A stretch of DNA of 64,000 nucleotides from JADLHS01 sp049840435 (GTDB taxonomy: Bacteria; Verrucomicrobiota; Verrucomicrobiia; Limisphaerales; JADLHS01): contig JASGKY010000060.1 in the NCBI GenBank assembly GCA_049840435.1, positions 62,001 to 126,000 on the forward strand. The letters are read 5' to 3'. A program made the position numbers and the translations under genes. Below the pieces are notes generated by a model. It saw only the letters and a program-made list of their open reading frames with translations. It was not told where the DNA came from and made no database searches. This document shows, piece by piece, positions 57,517-64,000 of the stretch. How positions within the stretch are numbered: the stretch's first letter is position 1; each line of letters starts with the position of its first letter.

Positions 57517-58515
57517 ATGATCACCACCGCCGTCTTTGACACCAAACCCTATGATCGCGACGCCCTCCAGCAGGCCGCCGCCGCGGGCATTGAATGGCAT
57601 TTCCTCGATTTCCGGTTGAACACAGAAACCGCCCCGCTCGCCAAACCCGCTCGCGCCGTCTGCGTGTTCGTCAACGACCAACTTGATCGCCCTTGCCTTG
57701 AAGTGCTGGCCGCCCAAGGCGTGGAACTCATCGCTCTGCGTTGCGCCGGATTCAACAACGTAGACCTGACAGCCGCCAAGGCCCTCAAACTCACCGTCAC
57801 CCGCGTGCCCGCGTACTCGCCACACGCCGTGGCCGAACATGCCGTGGCTCTGTTGCTGGCGTTGAACCGCAAAATTCATCGCGCCTACAACCGCGTGCGA
57901 GAACAAAACTTCTCACTTCACGGTCTGGTCGGCTTCGATCTCCACGGCAAGACCGCTGGCATCGTCGGCACGGGCAAGATTGGGCGCATCGTGGGCCAAA
58001 TCCTCCGCGGCTTTGGCATGACCGTGCTGGCCTACGACCCGTTCCCGGCACCGGACTGGGCCCAGCAACACGGCATCACCTACGTGGACGCCCGCGCGCT
58101 TGCGCAAAACAGCGACGTCGTTTCCCTCCACACGCCGTTGACCCCGGAAACCAAGCACCTGATCCGCGAAGAAACCCTCGCACTGATGAAACCCGGTAGC
58201 GTCCTCATCAACGTGAGCCGCGGCGCATTGATAGACACCGCTGCCTTGATCACCGCACTCAAGTCCGGCCAACTCGCCGGTGTAGGACTGGACGTTTACG
58301 AAGAGGAAGAAGGCATTTTCTTCGAGGATCTGTCCGATCAAGTCCTGCACGACGACGTCCTGGCGCGATTGCTCACGTTTCCCAACGTGCTCGTCACTTC
58401 GCACCAAGCATTCCTCACCCAAGAGGCACTGGCCGAAATCGCGCGTGTCACGGTTGCCAACCTCACCGCTCTCGCCAACCGCACGCCATTCCTGTCCGGC
58501 TCAGTATTGACCTGA
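57517..58515 (+). CDS. ldhA: D-lactate dehydrogenase (fermentative)
   Basis: NAD-dependent 2-hydroxyacid dehydrogenase, 332 residues, reducing pyruvate to D-lactate. Motifs: LRCAGFNNVDL, the nucleotide loop GIVGTGKIGRIVGQI, VSLHTPLTPET, NVSRGALIDT (substrate Arg), the GVGLDVYEEEEG segment and catalytic His in VTSHQAFLTQEAL. The YEEEEGIFFEDLS insertion is typical of LdhA and separates it from other family members. It suggests a fermentative option under low oxygen. Confidence 0.92.
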   Translation: MITTAVFDTKPYDRDALQQAAAAGIEWHFLDFRLNTETAPLAKPARAVCVFVNDQLDRPCLEVLAAQGVELIALRCAGFNNVDLTAAKALKLTVTRVPAYSPHAVAEHAVALLLALNRKIHRAYNRVREQNFSLHGLVGFDLHGKTAGIVGTGKIGRIVGQILRGFGMTVLAYDPFPAPDWAQQHGITYVDARALAQNSDVVSLHTPLTPETKHLIREETLALMKPGSVLINVSRGALIDTAALITALKSGQLAGVGLDVYEEEEGIFFEDLSDQVLHDDVLARLLTFPNVLVTSHQAFLTQEALAEIARVTVANLTALANRTPFLSGSVLT

Positions 58516-58540
58516 ACCCAACAGCCATCGGCACCGGCGC

Positions 58541-59350
58541 TCAATATTTCTCCGCCACGAACTTCCGGCCTTTCAACGACGCCTGATCGTCGTACGCGCC
58601 TTTCATCGAGCGCTTGGGCAATTTGATCTTTTCACGCGGCACTTTCTTGTAGGGAATCTGGCTCAGGATGTGGCGGATGCCGTTGAGCCGGGCGCGCTTC
58701 TTCTCGTCGGAACGCAGGATATACCACGGCGCCCATTTGGTGTCGGTGGCTTTGAGCATCAGGTCGCGGGCGCGGGAATACTCGAACCACTTGGTACGCG
58801 ACGGCAGGTCCATCGGGCTCAACTTCCATTGCCGCACCGGATCGGTGATGCGCGCCTCGAACCGGCGTTTCTGTTCCTTGTCGCTGACTTCGAGCCAGAG
58901 CTTGATGAGGATGATGCCGGCGGTCGTGATGTATTTCTCCACTTCGGGACAGATGCGGAGAAATTCCTGGTGCTGTTCCTTGGAGCAAAAGCCCATGACG
59001 TATTCGACGCCGGCGCGGTTGTACCAGCTGCGGTCGAAGATGACGACTTCGCCCGCCGCTGGGAAATGCGCCATGTAACGCTGGATGTACATCTGCGATT
59101 TCTCGCGGTCGGACGGCGCGGGCAACGCCACGACACGGAACACGCGTGGGCTGACGCGCTCGGTGAGAGCGCGGATCGTGCCGCCCTTCCCGGCGCCGTC
59201 GCGGCCCTCGAAAATGATGATGGCCCGCAGGCCCTTGTGCTTCACCCAATCCTGCAATTCACACAACTCGGCCTGCAGCTTGCGCAGTTCCTTTTCGTAT
59301 TTCTTGGTCTTGAGTTTTTTGCCGCCTTCCACCTCGGTATGCTTGCTCAT
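58541..59350 (-). CDS. ppk2: polyphosphate kinase 2
   Basis: A 269-residue kinase that uses polyphosphate to phosphorylate nucleotides (or the reverse). Walker A is FEGRDGAGKGGTI, Walker B lies in VVIFDRSWYNRAGVEYVMGFC, and the lid has WKLSPMDLPSRTKW. A good ribosome site GAGAGG lies 6-11 bases upstream of ATG 59350, one of few clear ones in the window and the reason for choosing this start over 59455. It is a single-domain PPK2. Confidence 0.93.
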   Translation of the reverse strand: MSKHTEVEGGKKLKTKKYEKELRKLQAELCELQDWVKHKGLRAIIIFEGRDGAGKGGTIRALTERVSPRVFRVVALPAPSDREKSQMYIQRYMAHFPAAGEVVIFDRSWYNRAGVEYVMGFCSKEQHQEFLRICPEVEKYITTAGIILIKLWLEVSDKEQKRRFEARITDPVRQWKLSPMDLPSRTKWFEYSRARDLMLKATDTKWAPWYILRSDEKKRARLNGIRHILSQIPYKKVPREKIKLPKRSMKGAYDDQASLKGRKFVAEKY

Positions 59351-59415
59351 AACTACCTCTCCGGTTGCGCTGCGCCAGCCCCCGCCGCACAGCATTGGTT
59401 GATTTCTGCCACCAA

Positions 59416-60807
59416 TTACAATTCCACCACTTCCATCAGCTTTGGCAATGAACACTTGATCTTAAACCGCTGCTGAATCTTCAGCGCCAGCACCTGGCGT
59501 GGTTCGTCTTCGCCGTGCGTCAACACCACCCGTGGCTTGACCGGCGCGAGCGCGCTGAACCACGACAGCAGATCGCTCTGCCCGGCGTGCGCACTAAAAC
59601 CGCCCAGTGTGTGGACCTGCGCCTTCACGGCAATCTTTTCGCCGAAGATGCTGACGATTTTCTCGCCATTGATGAGCCGCCGGCCGAGCGAGCCGTCGCC
59701 TTGATAACCGACAATGAGCACGTGGGTATCGGGTTTCCAGAGGTTGGCTTTGAAATGATGCAGAATGCGTCCGGCATTACACATGCCCGCACCAGCCATG
59801 ATGAGACACGGCCCGGCTACGTCGTTGATTTTCATGGAATCCTGGGCAGTGACGCTCAGGGTCATAGATTTCAAGTCTTCGCGCAGCGGGCGTTCGGCCA
59901 CGAACTTCGTCATCTCCTCATCGAAGAGTTCGCGATGACGCGTGTAGATATTCATTGCTTCGATGGCCATGGGGCTATCGAGGAAGATCGGGAACGGGCG
60001 AACCTTTTTTTTGCGGAACATCCACGCAAGCAGGCTGGTGATGAGCTGCGCGCGACCCACGGCAAACGTGGGCACGAGGATTTTACCGCGTTGCTCTACA
60101 GTGTCATGGACGATGCGCACAAATTCATCCACGGTCTTGGTGAACGGTTGGTGATCGTGGTCGCCGTAGGTGGATTCGAGGAACACCAGATCCGCCTGCT
60201 TGAACGGCTCGAAATCTTTCAAGATGAGTGCACCCTTCGGCCCGAGGTCGCCGGAGAACACGACTTTCTTCTGCTTGCCGTCTTCTTCGACGAGCAACTG
60301 GATGCTGGCCGACCCCAGCATGTGACCAGATTCCGCCCAGATCGCCTGAATGCCCGGCGCAATCGGCACGGGTTGTTGATACGGCACGGGGGAGAGGCGC
60401 TGGATGATCGCCTCCGCATGTTCCGGCGTATAGAGCGGTTCTTCCGGTTCTTCCCCGGCGCGCTGGCGTTTCCGGTTTTTGCGTTCATTGTCGGAAACTT
60501 GCAGGCGCGCAGAATCGCGCAGAATGAGCGCGGTCATCTCGATCGTTGCGGGCGTCGCATACACCGGCATGTTCTGGCCGCGCTTGGCGAGCAGCGGCAG
60601 GCGACCGGTGTGGTCCAGATGCGCGTGCGTGAGCAGGACGGCGTCGAGCTTTTGCTTCGGAGTGGTCGGCGGGCGGTTCAACGCGTCGGCTTGTTTGCCG
60701 CCTTGAAACAGGCCGCAATCCACCAGCACGCTCGCGGTCTTGGTCTGCACGTAATAAGCCGAGCCGGTGACTTCGCCGCCAGCGGCGCCGACGATGGTGA
60801 TTTTCAT
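59416..60807 (-). CDS. MBL-fold/beta-CASP RNA exonuclease-type protein
   Basis: A 463-residue metallo-hydrolase: zinc motif LTHAHLDHTG, further ligands in AESGHMLGSASIQL and FSGDLGPKG, a beta-CASP region, and the C-terminal GFSAHAGQSDLLSW and LTHGEDEPRQVLA. Relatives cleave or trim RNA. Full length. It precedes the ppk2 gene by 65 bases on the same strand. The RNA substrate is unknown. Confidence 0.92.
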   Translation of the reverse strand: MKITIVGAAGGEVTGSAYYVQTKTASVLVDCGLFQGGKQADALNRPPTTPKQKLDAVLLTHAHLDHTGRLPLLAKRGQNMPVYATPATIEMTALILRDSARLQVSDNERKNRKRQRAGEEPEEPLYTPEHAEAIIQRLSPVPYQQPVPIAPGIQAIWAESGHMLGSASIQLLVEEDGKQKKVVFSGDLGPKGALILKDFEPFKQADLVFLESTYGDHDHQPFTKTVDEFVRIVHDTVEQRGKILVPTFAVGRAQLITSLLAWMFRKKKVRPFPIFLDSPMAIEAMNIYTRHRELFDEEMTKFVAERPLREDLKSMTLSVTAQDSMKINDVAGPCLIMAGAGMCNAGRILHHFKANLWKPDTHVLIVGYQGDGSLGRRLINGEKIVSIFGEKIAVKAQVHTLGGFSAHAGQSDLLSWFSALAPVKPRVVLTHGEDEPRQVLALKIQQRFKIKCSLPKLMEVVEL

Positions 60808-60901
60808 GGTTTGGTGAGTGGTTGTACGTTGAGGATAACGGCAGCTGTGCAGGCGGGCGTTTCATTCCGCAAACTGCCGCGCCGGCAATGGCATCAACAC
60901 A

Positions 60902-61579
60902 TCAGAACGAGCCGGCTACCGACACCACCCACGTGGCATCACCTTCGTCGAGATTTAGTGCGTATGCCGTCACGTCCACGCGCTTGAACGTCGCCCCGAG
61001 CAACAACCCGCGTTGGATGTCGCGGTCGCTGTCGTAAGCGCGCGTGCGCTGGGTCACGAGACCGAAGCGAAACCAATTCACCGGCGCGAGCGTGAGTTCG
61101 GACCAGTTGTAAAAAAAATTGTCATCTTGGTCGTCTGTGCTGAACAACTGCTCCCCTTCGCTGTAGAGCATCAGCTTCCACCACCGCAACGACCCGCGAT
61201 AGCCCGGCGCAATACCGTTCCGGTCGCCAAACACCCCGCCCAGCATCGGTGTGATCTGCCACTCGAATCCATCGTCCGCGCCGAAACTCCCGCCAAAACC
61301 GTAGCCCACCCAGAGTGACGCCGTGTCCTGGGCTTCGTAATTGTAGCGGCCCTCAAAATGCCACGCGCCGTAGTCTGCCGTGATGGTGGGCTGGACGTAG
61401 TCGTCCTGATCCGGCACGACGTAGGTGTACACAGAGGCGGAGAACGCCCATTTGTCGCCGGTGATGGAGTTCATGAGATGCGTGCTGGCGCCAGCCGTAA
61501 AGCTGTCGTCGGCCCGGACCAATCCGGTGGCCAGACACAGTCCGCTGGCCATAAGGTTTAGAAGTGTTAGTTTGCGCAT
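60902..61579 (-). CDS. outer-membrane beta-barrel-like protein
   Basis: A 225-residue secreted protein with signal peptide (MRKLTLLNLMASGLCLATGLVRA) and alternating strands (WHFEGRYNYEAQDTASLWVGYGFGGSFG, LMLYSEGEQLFS) ending in VVSVAGSF, a C-terminal Phe typical of barrels. It lies 94 bases upstream of the MBL-fold gene and 15 after the VIT-like gene. Confidence 0.65.
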   Translation of the reverse strand: MRKLTLLNLMASGLCLATGLVRADDSFTAGASTHLMNSITGDKWAFSASVYTYVVPDQDDYVQPTITADYGAWHFEGRYNYEAQDTASLWVGYGFGGSFGADDGFEWQITPMLGGVFGDRNGIAPGYRGSLRWWKLMLYSEGEQLFSTDDQDDNFFYNWSELTLAPVNWFRFGLVTQRTRAYDSDRDIQRGLLLGATFKRVDVTAYALNLDEGDATWVVSVAGSF

Positions 61580-61594
61580 GATTTTTATTTTTTG

Positions 61595-62263
61595 TTAACC
61601 ACCCAAAGCCATTGTCAGAGCGACCAGCACCAAGCCGAGCGCCACCATCCCCACACCAAAGCCCCACGGCGAACGGCCGACACACCGACCATACGCCACC
61701 CCGACCAGGAACAACATCAACACGGCGATAAGATTGGAGATCCGCATGGCGTGATGAGGCTGCTGGATAAAAACGAACGGCAACGCCACGGGCAGTGTGG
61801 AGAGGAACACGAGCAGAAAAACCGCGAGTGCCCCGAGCCAGTCGGACTTGGTCAACTTCGCCGGGTCGGCCGGCTCGGGCAATTGCTTCAAGCGCTCGTG
61901 CAAAGTGGCAAACTCCGCCGGTTGGATCACCGCTGCGAGCAACGGTGGCAATGCGTCTGCGATCAATTGCGCCGCGTGCCGCGGATCGGTCGCAAGGCGC
62001 ACGGCGCGATAAGTCTTGAGGCTGCGGCTCTTGTCCGCCAGACAACCCATGAGATACAGCACACCATCAATGATGCCCCACGCCAGATTGCATCCCAAAG
62101 CACCAATCAACATGAATCGCACCTCCGCCCGATCCGCCGTGGCGACGCTCAACGAGCCCGTGAACGTCAATACCATGATGAGACCGAATAACACTTCTGC
62201 CACGCGGTCCTGAGGTTCGAGCGCTCGTTTGGAGGATTTCATGGGGGCGGACTCGGTAGACAT
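61595..62263 (-). CDS. VIT1/CCC1-like membrane protein
   Basis: A 222-residue membrane protein with segments around VLFGLIMVLTFTGSLSVA, LIGALGCNLAWGIIDGVLYLMG (VIT signature), LAVFLLVFLSTLPVALPFVF and two at the C-terminus. VIT/CCC1 proteins move iron or manganese. The acidic and Met residues typical of transport-competent members are only partly visible, so transport is not certain. An in-frame ATG at 62242 (MKSSKRALEP) is an alternative start. Confidence 0.75.
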   Translation of the reverse strand: MSTESAPMKSSKRALEPQDRVAEVLFGLIMVLTFTGSLSVATADRAEVRFMLIGALGCNLAWGIIDGVLYLMGCLADKSRSLKTYRAVRLATDPRHAAQLIADALPPLLAAVIQPAEFATLHERLKQLPEPADPAKLTKSDWLGALAVFLLVFLSTLPVALPFVFIQQPHHAMRISNLIAVLMLFLVGVAYGRCVGRSPWGFGVGMVALGLVLVALTMALGG

Positions 62264-62372
62264 GATTCAGAGATTGCCCTAGGCTAGTTTAGCCATCACC
62301 ACCCGGGCGCATATTGCCCAGCGAATATCACATTTGTTTAGACCCGATTTGCCACTCATATCCCACCCCGAT

Positions 62373-62400
62373 AAAAAAACGCGCCGTGAGCCCCCCGCGT
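62373..62400 (-). terminator. possible intrinsic terminator downstream of the barrel gene
   Basis: On the minus strand ACGCG-12 base loop-CGCGT precedes a run of seven T. It starts at the stop codon of the 62400-63125 gene. The stem is short (5 bp) but GC-rich, so confidence is modest. Confidence 0.4.
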
Positions 62401-63125
62401 CAGAACTTCCACCCGGCCGCCAACGTGGCGCGGATGGATTGGATCCAATCACCGCTCATCTCGATCCACTCGGCGCTGCCCTCGGCTTTGATAAAAAATT
62501 CATCCCCGATATCCCAACGCAATCCGGCGGCGGCGTTCAGGGTAAAGAAGGTTTCGGTATAGGTCGGTTGATACACCGTCACCACATTGCCCCACCAATA
62601 ATCCCACCAGACGTTGTAGCCGGGCGGGCCGGTGGGTATGCCGGTGTCCATGTAAAAATAGCCAAGCCCGCCGGACACATACGGCGTCAGCGGGCCTTCG
62701 AGCAGATGGAAATCCAGATTGAAGCGACCTTCCTGCACGAACGCTTCGCCACGCAAAGCATAAATGTCCCAACTGGCCTGATAATCCGGATAGCCGCCGG
62801 TAAATTCCGCGCGAACGGCGAAGTGGCTGTTGAAATTGTAGGCCAGCCCAAAGCCCCACATCGCGTCGTCCTCCAGATCGAATTTCAAATCACTGGTCGC
62901 ATACGGAGGGAACGGCCCGGGCGCCGTCGGCAACGTAACCCCGCGAATGACCCCCTCATCGGCGGAAAAGTATTGCCCCAACAGATAGAACTCGCCGCGC
63001 TGCGCCCGGGTATTGTCCGCGCGCGACTCGATGAGGAAGGGGTTGTATTGAGCGGCGCAGCGGGAGAGCACAGCGTCGCTCATGGCCAGCAACAGGCCCA
63101 GCAGGAGAAGACATTTATTTTTCAT
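62400..63125 (-). CDS. outer-membrane beta-barrel protein (acyloxyacyl hydrolase/OmpW-like fold)
   Basis: A 241-residue protein with signal peptide (MKNKCLLLLGLLLAMSDAVLSRCAAQ) and regularly alternating strands (WGFGLAYNFNSHFAVRAEFTGGYP, TPYVSGGLGYFYMDTG, FFTLNAAAGLRWDIGDEFF) ending with LAAGWKF, a classical C-terminal barrel strand. The exact family is not fixed; a small eight-stranded barrel is likely. The VSGGLGYFYMDTG segment is typical of OmpA-like/OmpW-like barrels. Confidence 0.72.
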   Translation of the reverse strand: MKNKCLLLLGLLLAMSDAVLSRCAAQYNPFLIESRADNTRAQRGEFYLLGQYFSADEGVIRGVTLPTAPGPFPPYATSDLKFDLEDDAMWGFGLAYNFNSHFAVRAEFTGGYPDYQASWDIYALRGEAFVQEGRFNLDFHLLEGPLTPYVSGGLGYFYMDTGIPTGPPGYNVWWDYWWGNVVTVYQPTYTETFFTLNAAAGLRWDIGDEFFIKAEGSAEWIEMSGDWIQSIRATLAAGWKF

Positions 63126-63137
63126 GACAAGGTATGG

Positions 63138-63653
63138 TCAGGTTAAATTTCCGATGCAAGCGCCAGCTTGTTTCATCATGTTTTCCGTACGGACGGAGAT
63201 ACGCTTCGGTTTGGGTTGAATCTTTTTGACAGCGACCGGAGTAGCCCCGTTACACGCGTTTTTGGCGCTGGCCGGCGCATTGGACAACCATTGCATGGCC
63301 GTCTCGTAGTCGCTGAACGCCTGTACCTGCAAACCCCGGATGCGGCTGATGAAGGCAAAATTACGGATGCCCCCATGCACATCGTGGTGATATAGAATGG
63401 CGAGCCGTTGTTGGCGCGAGAAACCAGCTTCGCGAAAGGTCCCAACCAACGTGGCCAATTCCACAGCAGTGAACAGCGGTCGGAGCGGAACCGGGAGGTG
63501 GCGCAAGTCGAGAAGTGCGCAATTGAGCCCGCGCGTGCGGCATGCCAGCGCCAAGGCGCGCAAGGCTTGTTTGCTCGCTTCAAAGTCCAGCAATTCGCGC
63601 GCATCGAGCCGGATGAATTCGCTCGCCGAAATGATTTGCAGTTCTAGCGGCAT
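63138..63653 (-). CDS. hypothetical protein
   Basis: A 171-residue soluble protein starting MPLELQIISASEFIRL. Its alternating strands and helices (LNCALLDLRHLP, LAILYHHDVHGG) resemble the STAS-like or SpoIIAA-like fold found in many environmental bacteria. The start at 63653 has an upstream GGGG; longer in-frame starts at 63692 and 63746 exist. It lies 12 bases before the barrel gene, on the same strand. Function unknown. Confidence 0.55.
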   Translation of the reverse strand: MPLELQIISASEFIRLDARELLDFEASKQALRALALACRTRGLNCALLDLRHLPVPLRPLFTAVELATLVGTFREAGFSRQQRLAILYHHDVHGGIRNFAFISRIRGLQVQAFSDYETAMQWLSNAPASAKNACNGATPVAVKKIQPKPKRISVRTENMMKQAGACIGNLT

Positions 63654-63776
63654 GTTGCCCCTTTGCCTAGGTAGAGTTTGTTTGCGAGGCATCGTGCGCT
63701 TTCGCTCCAAGCCAAGGCAACTAAAAAGTAGCCGGCAGCGCGTCATTCTCCCCCTGCTCTACCCATTGCACAGAAT

Positions 63777-64000
63777 TTACTGTTTCGGATTATCTCCAAT
63801 TACCTGCAGGGCCTGCTGCTGTTGCGCGACAGTGATCGGGTAACTTTCAGCCAGGGCGATGATGCGCTGTCCGCGCTGGCTGACGGCAAAGCGGAGGAAT
63901 TCCCGGGCCACCGGATTCATGCTCCCATCCGGCTTGCGATGAAACACAATCCGCATCGGTCGCACGAGCGGGTAGCTGCCACTGACAGTGTTTTCGTAAG
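63777..64000 (-). CDS. PstS-like phosphate/solute-binding protein, C-terminal part
   Basis: Only the last ~73 residues are visible, starting YENTVSGSYPLVRPMRIVFH and continuing PVAREFLRFAVSQRGQRIIALAESYPI. The VSGSYPLVRPM stretch and the downstream ...REFLRFAVSQRGQ helix are typical of PBP-like domains of PstS. The gene runs off the window end, so any partner genes are out of sight. Confidence 0.8.
   Translation of the reverse strand, partial: YENTVSGSYPLVRPMRIVFHRKPDGSMNPVAREFLRFAVSQRGQRIIALAESYPITVAQQQQALQVIGDNPKQ

Noticed and set aside
59515..60987. Plus-strand frame of 490 codons over the MBL-fold gene.
   Set aside because: Antisense shadow; no domain, whereas the minus strand shows complete zinc motifs.

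Overview
The window looks like a chromosome segment from a Gram-negative, GC-rich member of the Verrucomicrobiota, probably of the Pedosphaera/Limisphaera type. This is inferred from the gene content: a PEP-CTERM protein, DUF6600 tryptophan-rich lipoprotein, H-X9-DG pilin-like tail, GYF_2 membrane proteins, S23-type four-helix-bundle gene, several outer-membrane barrels, and few clear Shine-Dalgarno sites. There is no rRNA and no CRISPR array. One tRNA-Arg(CCU) is present.

Layout. 1-1868: minus-strand housekeeping run nrdR, a hypothetical, hinT and the start of xth. About 1953-8751: a likely Mu/Tn7-type transposon. It has a DDE transposase with a Mu-type C-terminal domain and an overlapping AAA+ ATPase, repeats of a TTCACCA-type site at the left and one inverted copy at the right, and six AT-richer passenger genes, three of them for membrane proteins. 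9130-20388: an eight-gene minus-strand operon joining two ABC-2 permeases and one ABC ATPase with three SPFH (HflK/HflC-like) proteins, a P1B metal ATPase and a TPR-like protein. 20545-22527: clpX and clpP, both broken by small indels. 22689-27534: two OPA-family MFS antiporters, an Ogt repair protein and two coiled-coil tail-anchored proteins. 27709-31046: tRNA-Arg and two secreted proteins. 31047-37461: a complete MacA/MacB/TolC-type tripartite efflux operon, also holding a Sua5/TsaC tRNA-modification gene and an S23 four-helix-bundle gene between inverted repeats. 37629-40695: two Wzz-like proteins and trpD. 40696-43711: a REP-like palindrome and three consecutive GYF_2 membrane proteins, then a DUF2752 protein and one more small membrane protein. 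43935-47544: PEP-CTERM protein, class I fumarase alpha subunit, DEDDh exonuclease and a serine beta-lactamase-like hydrolase. 47558-56082: a block of secreted or outer-membrane proteins (two lipoprotein hydrolases, a Trp/Tyr/Gly-rich surface protein, a BamA/Omp85-like barrel, DUF4136 and DUF2959 proteins). 56352-64000: solute-binding protein, D-lactate dehydrogenase, PPK2, an MBL/beta-CASP exonuclease, two barrels, a VIT-like protein, an unknown and the end of a PstS-like protein.

A recurring feature is single-base frame disruption in otherwise well-conserved genes (clpX, clpP, an MFS gene, macA-like, the Trp/Tyr/Gly-rich protein, the Omp85-like barrel, a lipase, the DUF2959 gene). Because essential-type genes are hit and at least one break lies in a long homopolymer, assembly or sequencing error is more likely than real decay. 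These genes are therefore given here as whole genes with the break noted. Most promising for novelty are the transposon with its unknown membrane-protein cargo, the SPFH/P-type ATPase/ABC operon, the S23 cassette inside the efflux operon, and the GYF_2 cluster with a GYF-pilin chimera.
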